Counted from the first letter of the stretch, positions 34,831 to 46,671 are shown. The stretch is DNA of 64,000 bases from Cinnamomum chago (GCA_038049695.1 CP142456.1:42512001-42576000); one strand, 5' to 3'. Numbers and translations are program-made. The notes: generated from the sequence alone by a model not told the origin.

Positions 34831-35167
34831 GACAGAAAATAATATAATAATAACTGAATTTACATTGGAGAATATTAGCACTTGTTTAAATAACAACTTT
34901 CATAAAGGAAACGAATCATTTATCGGAAAGCAAGTAAACAATATAAAACATGTCGGGTAACCAAGGAATCGGGAACTGGCAAGATGGCAACCACACGAAG
35001 CTAAGTCCTCTATCACTAAAGCGATAGAGCAATAACTAGCCCCTGATCTCAGTCACTCGAGGTGAGGAGAAATAGGGGATCTCATATAAATACATATACT
35101 AGGCACTGATCTCAGTCACTCGAGGTGAGGAGAAACAGTGGATCTCATGAATGCATATACATATACT

Positions 35168-35273
35168 ATACATGACCACGGTAGCGAGCCGGGCATCGGG
35201 GACCACAGTAGCAATCTGCGGTATCGGGACAAGACCACGGTAATAACCGGGTAGCGGGATCCAAGCTGCAGCT
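35168..35273 (-). repeat. 30-bp minisatellite, about 3 units
   Basis: Minus-strand units as at 13878-14000, one unit fewer. Confidence 0.65.
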
Positions 35274-37207
35274 GCGGGACAAGAGGGGGATCTCCAAGTC
35301 GGTGGATCAGACCAACAAGGTTATCCAAGCTTAGTGGTGCCGACTCATATGTCAAATACAATCGAGACATATGCAATTAAATCAAGTACACTAGATATAC
35401 GGGCAAGACGGGGGTGCTCAAGGGCACACTAACATTTCATGCCGGGCAATACATCTCGGGACAATTCACTGTTACTAGTGTAACTCCAATGCTTTCGGGA
35501 AACAAGTCATGTAATGCAAATCTCGGGAAATGAGGAAATATAATGCACTATACCATTTCGGGAAGAATATTGATTACAAGATCTATTTAAGTGAATAGGG
35601 GTCCCGTATGTCGATTAATAATAATTACTTGGTACTCCTTGAGTTTGAAGACATTCCGGGCTCCTTATGCACTTTTACTATTTTAAAATCTTAACATGAG
35701 CTTATGGGTAGTACTAGATGTTACAATAGCAAGAATCAAGATTATAAACGGTCCATCCTAGGCATGACATTAATCCGGAAACATCGAGCAACCTATTCAG
35801 TCACCGAAAGGAATGAAATTCGCGATAACCAAGGGAAAGACTTGTGTTTAGATATAAAGAAGATATCGCGTCGTTCCATCCCGTTCAAGATTGAAATGAA
35901 TTGGACTTCGATGCCACCGAACCAACCGTGAGGCGTATCGGCTCAAGACATTCTCACACACGGTCCAAACAGTCCAAAAAGGGTAGTTGTAAGACCCCGA
36001 CCCGAGTGAACCCGATTAGTGCTAATTAAGTTGCGTGTTAATGCTAAGCTTGATTAGTGTTTTTGGTCTAGTTGGGTTTGGAATAGCCTTGATTCTAGTT
36101 TTGGGCTTTTTAGAGTGATTGATAGCTTGTGGGGCCCTTTGGGGGTTCCCTTTTCGGCTTTGCATTTTCTTGTGAAATTTTCCCGATTGGTTGTGAATTG
36201 TGTTTTTGGCCCGTTGCATTCATCTTGTGGATTCTTACAACTTTCATGTTGATCCCGTGTCCATTCGAGGCCCCGAAACCCGATTTCATAGCCTTGAGGG
36301 TAAAACAGTCATTTCACACCAAATCTGTACCCAAAACTTAATATTCTCGAAGCTCGCGAAACATACACTTTTTGGAAACTAGATATTTCGACGAACATTT
36401 CTTCCTTCTTCATCGAATTCATCCGAGGACCCGAGAGAGATGATTTCAGCCAACGTAGTTCTTTAAGTTGTGGGACCCAACCACCCAAGTGTTAACAAAG
36501 AGGAACCCTTCCCTTCCTTCTCCATTTTCATGTTCCAGCTCAACTATTGAGTCTAGGGTTTTTTTTTTCATTGCTTTTCTCTTCTTCTTCTTGCTTCTCC
36601 ATCTCCAAGCCTCACCAAGAGCTCATCAATCAAGGAATGGAGATTACCAATCTCTTCCTCATCTCTCAAGCTTCCTCTTGATACTATTTTTAGAAGAATC
36701 CATCAACTTTGAGACTTCCCTTGAGCTTACCTTGTCCATTAGGGGACCTTGCAAGTAAGTGATCTTATTCATCTCCTAGATTAGTGATCTTCTAGCCTTA
36801 GGGAAGCTACATTTGCATTATTGGAAGTTCTTTCATTTTCATTCTTTGTGTAACCCATTTTAGGGTTGTTTTTGGGGTTTTTGATTGTAGCTTGGCTTTG
36901 AGCTATTGAAGTGATTTGAGGCTTGTTTTTGGCTAGCTTGGACTTGAGGCAAGTGAATGTTTGGATGTTTTTAAGTTTGAAATGGTTTGGTGATGCATTT
37001 ATGGTTTTCATGCTTTCATTGATTTCTTCATTGATTTTTCCATGGTTGAAATAAATGATCTTTACACATCTTGATAGCCTCATTTAATGTCTTGGAATCA
37101 TGTGTTTAAGTCTCCTTGTTCATAGTTAATTGTGGTTGTTGAGGTGTTGGAAGGAAAGGAAACAAGAAGGAGAAAAATCAAGTTCCCGGGCATGCTTCAC
37201 GCCCAGT

Positions 37208-37352
37208 GCCGATCGATCGGACCTACAGGCCGATCGATCGGTCTGACTTTTAACAGTAAGGCTTTTTGGGCCGATCGATCGGCCGATCGATCGGACCCTG
37301 TGTATTTCTGGTACAGAAATTTCGGCCGATCGATCGGACCGATCGGATCGAT
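37208..37352. repeat. Palindrome cassette, CCGATCGATCGG type
   Basis: Five or six GATCGATC palindromes, two of them directly abutting (about 37271-37294). Strongly alike to 39238-39320 in the host element, including the spacer 'ctttttgggcc'. Confidence 0.85.
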
Positions 37353-38128
37353 CAGTTTGAGTCCAGTGGGTTTTGAGATTTATTTTTTTTGTGGACCTTG
37401 GCTACCCTCCTTGGACTCACTTGACCATATGTGAGAGCGTCTTGAGCCGATGCTCTTCATGGTTGGTTCGGAATGCATTGAAGTTCAATCTATTTCAATC
37501 TTGAACGGGATGGAACGACACGATACCTTCTTCATACCTAAATGCAAAGTCTATTTCCTTGGGTATCGCGAATTCAATTCCTTTCGGTGACTGAGTAGGC
37601 TGCTCGATGGTTCCGGGTTGACATCATACTTAGGATGGACCGTTATAGTCTTGATTCCTCTATCATAGCATCTAGTACTATCCATAAGCTCATATTAAGT
37701 TTTAAAATTAGTAAAAGTGCATAAGGAGCCCGGAATGTCTTCAAACTCAAGGAGTACCAAATTATTTCAATAATTGACATACGGGGACCCCTATTCACTT
37801 AAATAGATCTTGAAATCAATATTTTCCCGAAATTGTAATAATTCATTTTATTTCTTCTTTTCCAAGATTTACTTTACATAATCTGTTTTCCCAAAAGTTT
37901 GATGGTTACACTAGTAACATGGACTCGTCCCGAAGAGTATTGCCCGATATGAAATGAAAGTTATATATTGAATATTCTTGCACGTTCATTGATTTACTTG
38001 CACTTTATTTACTTGCATATGTCTCGATGTGTTATTTATCCTATGAGTCGGCATCACTAAGCTTGGATACCTTGTCGGTTTGATCCACCGACTTGGAAAT
38101 CCCTCTCCCGTCCCGCCAGCTGCAGTTT

Positions 38129-38195
38129 GGATCCCGATACCCGGTCATTACCGTGGTCCCGTCCCGATACCCGGTTCGCTACCGTGGTCCCGTTC
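38129..38195 (+). repeat. 30-bp minisatellite, 2 units
   Basis: Two CCCGATACCCGG...TACCGTGGTCCCG units. Confidence 0.65.
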
Positions 38196-38480
38196 CCGTA
38201 TATTTATATTGTATATATGTTTACGTTGCTTCTCCTCACCTTGTGTGACTGAGATCAACGTCCCGTGATACTGTTGTCACTTTAGTGACAGAGGACTTAG
38301 CTTTATGTGATTGCCACCTTGTTATTCCCGATTTCCTTGGTTACCTCATATGTTTTATCTTGTTTACATGTTTCTAGCAAATGATTTATCTATTTTATGA
38401 GAGTTTTTGCTTAAACAGATTTCCTTGCTTTTCGAGATATTTCATCTATTACATGTTGTCGTATCTTCTCACTCTCTTGC

Positions 38481-38496
38481 CAGACCGTCGTGTCTG
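38481..38496 (+). other. Conserved hairpin CAGAC-N6-GTCTG
   Basis: Same word as 6666. Confidence 0.6.
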
Positions 38497-39237
38497 ATCC
38501 TTTGCTTTGGTACTCAGGTCCCGTTGCCGGTTTCCTTGAGGAGGAGCCGGAGGAGGCGGTAGGTGAGCTGCAGCCTCTAGTTGAGTGGCGTGCTGACGAT
38601 GTCATGTAGACATCGGGTTGCCAAGAGGCGTAACATTTTGGGGAGGACTTGTTAACCATTCTTTTGGGTTATTATTTTGTAATATTGGCCTTTGTTGGCC
38701 TCTAATTTTGGGGAATGTAACTAAATGATATTTTGTCTAACTTTAACAACTATTGGGAAACATGCTATAGATCATTGCTCTTTCTGATACAGTTTTGATA
38801 TTAGATGTTAATGCTTGCATGACTAGAGACAGTCTAACTATTTGATTTGCTACACGCTTCCGCACTAAAAGAAATATTCATGCAAGGTTGTGAAATCCTC
38901 ACCGCGGACACCTGTGGGAAATTAAATAAATTGTATATTGTGGATGTAGATAATCCTCTTGAATAATCATTACACACTAATGTCCCGATCCCGGATTGGG
39001 ATTCCCGGTCCGGGGTCGCGACAGTAGTCAGGGTCCCACCTAAAACCAAGAATTAGTGTCTAATCAACACCATTCTTTTCTTTTAGTTCCCTAGTCTTAG
39101 AGACCTTAGATTAGGGTATAATTGGTCTTAACACTAAGGTATATACCCCTAGGACTCATAGAAAGCCCAAAAGTTTCCAAAAAAAACACAATATCAAATT
39201 TCACTGGACTCGAAATTTCTGTACCAGAAATGCACAG

Positions 39238-39320
39238 GGTCCGATCGATTGGCCCAAAAAGCCTTACTGTTAAAAGACAGGCCGATCGATCGGCCTGTAG
39301 GTCCAATCGATCGGACCTGG
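39238..39320. repeat. Palindrome cassette, CCGATCGATCGG type, minus-strand element
   Basis: Three palindromes (CCGATCGATTGG, GGCCGATCGATCGGCC, CCAATCGATCGG); two have one-base changes that still pair partly. Spacers match those at 37220-37300. Confidence 0.8.
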
Positions 39321-40170
39321 GCGTGCAGCAGGTCCGGGACACTGATTTTTCCTCCTCTTTTTCCTTTCCTTTCCAACACTTACACAATCACATAGAACTA
39401 TAAACAAGATGGTTTAAATATATGTTTCCAAGACATTAAAATGAGCTAAAGAGCTCCTCATTTCAAGTTTCTCCTTTTCCATTCTTTCCATTCACAATAA
39501 ATCTCAAGGTGGAGAAAACTCATTCATGTGAAACCATTTGAAACCTTGACAATATGATGCATACATTTTCCAAGCATGAACAAGAGGGAAATAACTCATC
39601 AATAAGCACATTTCGAAATCAATATTAATCATAGTAAAGACAACTACTAAAATCACCAAAACCCTTAATGAAACAAGATTTTTCTCACAAAACATGTTAA
39701 TAATCAAAATGATCCATTCATCCACTTGCCTTGGGTTCCAATCTAGCAAATCAAGCTCCTAATCACCTCTCAAGCTCAAGATCCACAATCTCTACAAAAA
39801 CCCCCAAAACAAACCCTAAAATGGGTTAAACAATGAAATGACAAGGAAACCTTTCAATAATCAAGGTGGAGCTTCTCTAAGGCTAGAAGATTACAAATCT
39901 AGAAGATGAAGAAGAACACTTACTTGCAAGGTCCTCTAATGGACAAGGTAAGCTCAAAGGAAGTCTTGTGATGGAGGGTTCTCTTCACAAATGGTATCAA
40001 TGGAAAGCTTGCAAGATGAGGAAGAAGAAGGTGGTCTCCATTGCTTGATTGATGAACTATTGGTGTGGCTTGGAGATGGAGAAGCAAGAAGAAGAAGAGA
40101 AACACAAGGGAAAAACCCTAGGTTCAGCTGGAACAATGGTGAATGAAATGAATGAAGGAGATGGGTTCCT

Positions 40171-40180
40171 CTTATAAGCA
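40171..40180 (-). promoter_or_regulatory. LTR TATA-like box
   Basis: Minus-strand TGCTTATAAG, as at 31105. Confidence 0.5.
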
Positions 40181-40875
40181 AGTGAGGTTTGGGTCCCACA
40201 ACTTAAAGAACTTGGGTGGCTGAAATCATCTAATTCGGGACCTCGGATGGATTCGACGAAGAAGGAAGAAATGATCGTCGAAATGTCTAGTTTTCAAAAA
40301 GTATATGTTTCACGGATTTCGAGAATATCGAGTTTTGGGTACAAATTTGGTGTGAAAAGACTGTTTTGCCCTCAAGGCCAAGAAATCGGGTTTCGGGTTC
40401 TCAAATGGATACGAGATCAACATGAAAGTTGTAGGATTCCTCAAGATGAATGCAACGGGCCAAAAACACAATACGAAACAAATCGGAAAAATCTCACAAG
40501 TAAATGCAAAGCCGAAAAGGGAACCCCCAAAGGGGCCCACTAGCTACTAAAGCACTCAAAAGCCCAAGACTAGAAGAAAAACCATTCTAGCTCACAAACT
40601 CAACCCAACAACTACTAATCCCACTAAAAGAACTAATCCACCAATAAAACAACACTAATCCAAGAGATTAGCGGTCGGGTTCTCACAGCTAGGGGTTGAG
40701 TGCGTCGCGGAATCCGATGACTACGGACTCCGGGTCGCAACGCCACGAAAGCTTCCGCAAAAATATTCAGAATGTGTTGGAATGTGTTGTTTTCACACAC
40801 GCGGATCTTGGGAGAAAAATATATTTATGCTTAATCCCATTCGTGCCCCCAAGGTTCCGGTTTGGGGGCGTGACA

Positions 40876-43800
40876 TGGAGCCAACATCTTCTAACTGCCC
40901 GAAGCATATGTTTCAGTCTTAAACAAACCTAAATCCCTTTTAAAGCGCTCCAAACCCTACAATCGCCTGAAATCAATTTTAAAACAGAAAAGTATCTCTG
41001 AATATACAAAATTGAGCATTTCAGTTAGAAATGGAATAGAGTCCCACGCGATTAGCTTTTAAGCCCGAATTTACCTAAATATTGATTTAAAAGGAAAAAA
41101 GATATCTCAGAATTTTCTAAAGCGCATCATTAAACCATTAATTGCGTGAAATGCTATTTGGAGCCAACATTTTCCCAGAGTTGTCTAGAATCCCTTACTA
41201 CTGGTCCGAAGCACGGATTTCAGGCTTAAACAACCCTTAATCCCATGTAATGTGTTCCAAACCCTTGTATCGCCTGTGAAACCCATTTTAAATAGGAAAG
41301 TATCTCAGAAAATCCTAAATTGCGTATTTTAGCATAGAATCGCACGAATGCATTTCAATGCAAAAATATTATTCCTGAATATGCTAAAATTCTGCAAAAG
41401 ATCATTCAGCATGCGTTTTAAACGAAATATAGGCTATTGATTATACAAAATATGTTGTTTGTCAGTTCAAAACGGTATTGAATCAATTAGATCAGTTCTT
41501 ATGCCCAAATTTCCCAGAAACACGTTTTAAGGAAACAAAGGATTTTCTAGAGCGAGTTTTCAATCGTGAAACGTAGTTTACACTCAGCATTTTTTCAGAC
41601 TCGCCTAGATCCCTTACGAACTAACGTTTGAAGCACAGCTTTTCATCTTATACAACCCTTAATCTCCTACAATGCGTTCCTAACCCTAAAATCATGTGCA
41701 ACACATTTTGAAAGAAAAAGTATCTCGACATATCCTAAAACTTGTATTTCAGCATATATTGGCTATAAAACACATTTAGAGTAAAAGATTAGACCATTAA
41801 ACCCTTAAATGCCCAAAAATCATCTAGCACGCTTTTTCATCCAAATATTGGCTACAAATTGCACGAAATACGATTTTAACTTAGAAATGGCTCGGAACCC
41901 CACAAGATTAGTTATTAAGCCCGGATATGCCCGAAACACATTTTAAGGAAAAAGAAGTCCCTGAATTTTTTAGGGTGTGTCTTTCAACCACGAATTGCGT
42001 GAAACGCTATTTGGAGCCAACATTTTCCTAGAGCCGAATAGAATGCGATTTTATTTTAAAGTTGCCATCGAACAGCCCGAAGCATGCATTTGGATCCTAA
42101 CAATCCTAAATCCCATTTAAAGCGTTTCAAACCATACAATCACCTGAAACTAGTTTTAAAATATAAAAGTATGTCAAGATATCTAAAATACATGTTTCAG
42201 CATAGAATAACATGAAACACATTTCAAAGCAAAAGACTAGACCATAGTACGCTTAAATATCCTAGAATCATCCTGCAAGCGATTTTATCTAGTTGTAGGC
42301 TATTGATCACGCGAAATACGTTTGTCTGTTACGAACGGGCGTGAATACAATGAGATTAGTTATTAAGTCCTAATTTTTCTTAAACATATTTTAGAGTAAA
42401 TAGATATCACATAATTTAATAGAGCACGTCTGTCAAACGTGAATTGCATGAAATGCGGTTTGCCCCCAACATTTTAGCAGAGACTACTAGGAAATCCCCT
42501 TTGAACTGCTCGAAGCACGGGTTTCAGTCTTAAACAACCCCGATCCCCTGCAACACGTTCCTAACCCTAGAATCACGTGAAATCCATTAGAATATCCAAA
42601 AATGCATATTTCAGCCAAGAATTGTAAAAAAAGGAATTCAAAGTAAAAGGCAAAACCATAATTCCCTGACATGCCCTAGAATCACCAAGCATGTGTTTTC
42701 ATTGAAATTTACGTAACAATCGCACCAAATACGGTTTGCGGTGAGAAACCGCTCAGAATCCCACGAGATTTCTCTTTAATCCCCAATTTCCGTGGAACTC
42801 GCTTTAAAGGAAAAAGATATTCCTGAATTTTCTACAGCGGGTCTTTCTACCGTGAATTCCGTGAAATGCGGTTTGGAGCGAACATTTTCCTAGAGCCGCA
42901 TAAAACGCGATTTGATGTAAAAATAGCCCCCAAACTGCCCGAAGCATGCATTTCGGTCTTAAAATACCCTAAATCCCATTTAAAGAGTTTCAAACTATAC
43001 AATCGGAAGAAGCCAATTTTAAAGTAGAAAAGTATCTCAAGATCTTTAAAATGCATGTTTCTACAAATAATCACATGAAACACATTTCAAAACAAAAGAC
43101 TAGACCAAAATACGCTTAAATATTCTAGAATGATCCAACGCGCGGTTTTATGTAGTTACAGGCTATTGATCGTACGAAATATGTGGTTTGTTCGTTACGA
43201 ACGGGTTTCAATCCCACGAGATTAGTTATTAAGTCCTGATTTTTCTTAAACATGTTTTAAAGTAAATAGATATCACAAAATTTTATAGAGCGCGTCTTTG
43301 ACTCATGAATTGTGTGTAACGTGGTTTACCTCCAACATTTTCGCAAAGATGGCTAGGAAATCTCCTTCGAATTGTTCGAAGCATGGGTTTCAGTCTTAGA
43401 CAACCCCGACCCCCTACTACACGTAACCCTAGGATCACGCGAAATAAATTTTAAGAAAAATGTATCTTAGAACATCCTAAATTACATAATTCTGCCAGGA
43501 ATCGTGAAAATTGCAATTCAAAGTAAAATACTAAACCATAACTGACCGACATGATGTGTTTTCATCCAAATATATGATATTGATCACACCAAAAACGGTT
43601 TACAGTTAGAAACAACTCAGAATCCAATGCAAATACACCTTAATCCCTAATTTTCGTGAAACTCGTTTTAAAGGAAAAAAGATATCTCAAAATTTTCTAC
43701 CACAAATTGCATGAAACGCGGTTTGGAGCCCGCATTTTCCTACAGCCGCATAAAACGCGATTTCATATTAAAATATCCCTCGAACTGCGTGAAGCATATG

Positions 43801-44219
43801 TTTCGGTCTTAAACAACCCTAAATCCCTTTTAAAGCACTCCAAACCCTACAGTCGCCTGAAATCAATTTTAAAAAAGAAATGTATCTCTGAATATACAAA
43901 ATTGAGTATTTTAGTTAGAAATGGCTTAGAGTCCCACGCAATTAGTATTTCTGCCTGAATTTACCTAAATATCGATTTAAAAGGAAAAAAGATATCTCAA
44001 AATTTTCTAAAGCGCATCTTTAAATCGTTAATTGCGTGAAATGCTATTTGGAGCCAACATTTTCCCAGAGCTGTCTAGAATCCCTTACTACTAGCTCGAA
44101 ACAACGATTTCAGGCTTAAAACAACCCTTAATCCTATGTAATGTGTACCTAACCCTTGTATTGCCTTTGAAACCATTTAAAATAGGAAAGTATCTCAGAA
44201 ATCCGAAGTTGCATATTTT
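40876..44219. repeat. Satellite array, segment 4: monomers G A B C D E F G A
   Basis: Continues monomer G after the 30601 element. Anchors: A near 41110, B 41541, C 41968, D 42414, E 42825, F 43280, G 43690, A 44000. This is a full HOR turn with all seven types. G-to-A spacing is about 310 bp; the others are 410-455 bp. It is interrupted at 44220 by the copia element (TSD ATTTT, 44215-44219). Confidence 0.87.
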
Positions 44220-45962
44220 TGTTGGAAGTAGGTGGGCCTTTCAGATATGTTTCAAAAACTTTTGACCCGCTTGATGCTTGGATCAACTATCTAGAAGGCA
44301 ACGACCCCAATCCAGGATGCAATTCCCCAAACTCATAAATCATGTACAGCAATATAACCTATCTAGAAGATAGAAAACAGTACCTAAACATGCAACCATG
44401 AAATCTACAACATACAAGGAAGTAGATTATACCTTTGGAGCTTAGTAGTGCTCTAATGGAGAATTTGAATTCTTTCTTTGATGATGAACACCTTCACTAA
44501 TCAAATCAGAATCTCCAACACCTTTTGATCTTCCACGCCATGACCCGTATCAGATTCTCTTTTCTCAAGAAGATGGTGGAATCTCCAAGAGAAAACCCTA
44601 AAGGAAACTAGAAGAGAACTAGAAGAGGGAGAGGAAGAGGAGTGCGCAACACTTGCACAATACTAGGCTTGGGCGTGAATTCCAATAGTGGAATTGTGCA
44701 TAGGGAACGTCGAAGGCACTCCTCTCCTCTTTTATAGCACTTAAGCAGCCTCCGCTTGCTAATTGAAATAGAACTCTTACTTCCATAATAATTAGTTGCT
44801 TACTAAATCACAATTAGAAGTCTCACTTCAAATATGATTAGTAACTTTCTCTTTTTCTAACTAAAATAGAAGTCTCACTTCCATTAATAATTAGTAACTT
44901 ACTATTACGACTACTAGACATCTGACTTCAAATAGAAATAGTAACTTTCTATTTCCTTTTAGAGTTCTACTATAATTAGTATCTTTCTAATATCTTGGGA
45001 TAGCGTGGGGACCACTAAGGATTCCTTAGAAAGCTGGCTCCAACTGGAACACGTGACCCCACAGTTAATTGAAAATAACTCCACTATATAAATGCAATTG
45101 AACTCCAGTCTTAGGAATAAATTACAATGAAGACCCTAAACTTCCCAATTACCACAAATAGGCCCCTCCATCTATATCCATGGATCAATTGGACTTGTCC
45201 ACCAAAATAGATCCATATCTTATTATCCTTGAGCCCCAATTAATTATAGTGATCATTTGGTACCGATCCAATTAAATTAACTATTAATCGGGATGGGTGC
45301 GCACTTACCAATTATAAATCCATTAATTGGCACAAGGGGATATTAAAGATAGATTCCATCTTGACCATTGAATGTTCCCACAGCTCTACTACCACGTACC
45401 CAAATCACCGAGGTGTTGACCTACAATTGGCCTCACTCATTGGTGGCTCAAAGCAAATGAATAGATTGAAACTTGAGTTCATTAATGTCTCAGGGTTGTG
45501 AGCCTATTGCTAGGGAATTATGAGAACAGACCTTAAAAGTAAAGACAGTGTATATAAGGTGTTTCTCATGGTCCTTCAATACATCCAATGTATCAGCACC
45601 ATGATCCAGAATCTTACATTCTGATGATCGAGGCAAATCACACTATCTCAAAGTGATCAAAGTACTGCAACCTTGTCAAATGAGTTGCCCAATCTCATTA
45701 CTGGTTGTGAAGATATTTAATTATAAGATTTGCAATACATGTCTCATGTTTGTGGGTGTCATCCATACCATTGTATTACATCTAGTATACTTGTGGACTC
45801 CGATTCATTTCATGAACCATTATGTCATTCGTATTGGTTATGTGCAAGTATATAATTAAACACCATTCATCTCATGAAAGGAAAACATGATTGTATTGAT
45901 AAATAAAGAAATTAATCAATTTATTACATCATATACTTGGTATTGAGACCATAAAACTAACA
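44220..45962 (-). repeat. Copia 3' LTR (1743 bp)
   Basis: Ends TGTTGGAAG.../...ACTAACA on the plus strand; aligns with 51699-53315 plus 60852-60972. It contains a minus-strand TATAAAA (44730-44736). Confidence 0.93.
44730..44736 (-). promoter_or_regulatory. Copia LTR TATA box
   Basis: Minus-strand TATAAAA in GTGCTATAAAAGAGGAG; the partner LTR has the matching position at 52210-52216 with one change. Confidence 0.6.
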
Positions 45963-45975
45963 ATCTCCCACTTGG
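45963..45975 (-). other. Copia polypurine tract
   Basis: Minus-strand CCAAGTGGGAGAT directly before the 3' LTR. Confidence 0.75.
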
Positions 45976-46112
45976 GCTCAATGCCAATCAGGATTGAATC
46001 TCATGCCCATCCCATCTACCTGCTGCTCAAAGTCTTTGGTGGTGAAAGGCTTAGTAAAAGGATCTGCCAGATTATTCGTAGAAGCTATCTTGGTGATAGC
46101 AATGTCACCTCT

Positions 46113-46671
46113 CTACACAATCTCTCTGACCAAGTGATACTTCCTCTGTACGTGCTTTTGGCTTTTATGGCTCCTGGGTTCCTTTGGACTGAGCGACTGC
46201 CCCGCTGCTATCATAGAAAACTGTGAGCGGCTGTCGCGCCAAAGGTACCACTCCAAGTTCCAAAAGGAATCTTTTGAGCCATACTGCTTCCTTAGCTGCT
46301 TCACAAGTCGCTACCTATTCATCCTCAGAAGTGGAATCAGGGGTACATTCCTGTTTAATACTCCTCCAGCTGATAGCTCCTCCGCCAAGCATAAACACAT
46401 AACCAGAGGTGGATTTCCCGGAATCCTTATCTGACATGAAGTCAGAATCTGTGTATCCGACTAGAATCAGCTCATCACTGCCGTAAATCAACATGTAATC
46501 TCTAGTCCTTCTCAAGTACTTGAGGTTACATTTTACAGCAATCCATTGGTCAGGACCTGGGTTAGACTGATATCTGTTGACTAAGCCCACTGCATGACAG
46601 ATATCCGGTCTAGTACATAGCATAGCATAAATGAGGCTACCAACAGCCGAAGCGTATGGAATTGCTCTCAT
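46113..46671 (-). pseudogene. Copia RNase H domain remains
   Basis: Shows the usual copia RNase H landmarks: a GYTDSDF motif with the first catalytic Asp, KSTSGYVFML, and AISWRSIKQ, preceded by the connection-domain phrase SAVGSLIYAM. It follows the RT domain on the minus strand and ends near the polypurine tract. Broken fossil. Confidence 0.85.

Larger units (their letters stand above)
35988..39023 (+). mobile_element. Long-LTR family solo LTR, subfamily 2 (3036 bp), third nesting level
   Basis: TGTAAGACCCCGACCCGAG...GGGGTCGCGACA with TSD GTAGT (35983-35987 and 39024-39028). It is among the youngest events in the window because it sits in an element that sits in another. Left of and including the cassette (37208-37352, GATCGATC type) it resembles 16315-19331; right of it, it resembles 19966-23194. 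It keeps two minisatellite units (38129-38195), the hairpin (38481) and the short open tail ending near 38608. No coding region otherwise. Confidence 0.93.
33627..40687 (-). mobile_element. Long-LTR family solo LTR, minus strand, mosaic of subfamilies 1 and 2, with a nested element
   Basis: Its minus-strand 5' end at 40687 reads TGTGAGAACCCGACC and its 3' end at 33627 reads GGGGGCGTGACA. TSD GCTAG is at 33622-33626 and 40688-40692. It is interrupted by 35988-39023. The first roughly 120 bp match subfamily 1 (compare 2927), after which the sequence follows subfamily 2 (compare 16430-16560). The cassette (39238-39320) is of GATCGATC type, yet the distal half again matches subfamily 1 (105-bp block at 34270-34830, 63-bp duplication at 35037-35145). 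Minisatellite units lie at 35168-35273 and the hairpin at 34146. No coding region. Confidence 0.9.
30601..40875 (+). mobile_element. Long-LTR family solo LTR, mosaic type, interrupted by a nested element
   Basis: Starts TGTGAGACCCCGACCCGAG (subfamily 2 style) and ends GGTTTGGGGGCGTGACA (subfamily 1 style). TSD TGGAG is at 30596-30600 and 40876-40880. The element at 33627-40687 sits 188 bp before its 3' end; net length is about 3.2 kb. It holds a TATA-like TTATAAGAGG (31106-31115), a CGTCCGGACG-type cassette (31988-32078) followed by A20, one minisatellite unit (32728-32760), four units of a 46-bp repeat (33000-33180) and the hairpin at 33278. No coding region; open frames in the leader are chance. 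Confidence 0.9.

Noticed and set aside
17530-37352. CRISPR-like regular spacing of palindromes
   Set aside because: Only 2-6 short palindromes with spacers of variable length, in plant retroelements; no direct repeat-spacer structure or cas genes.
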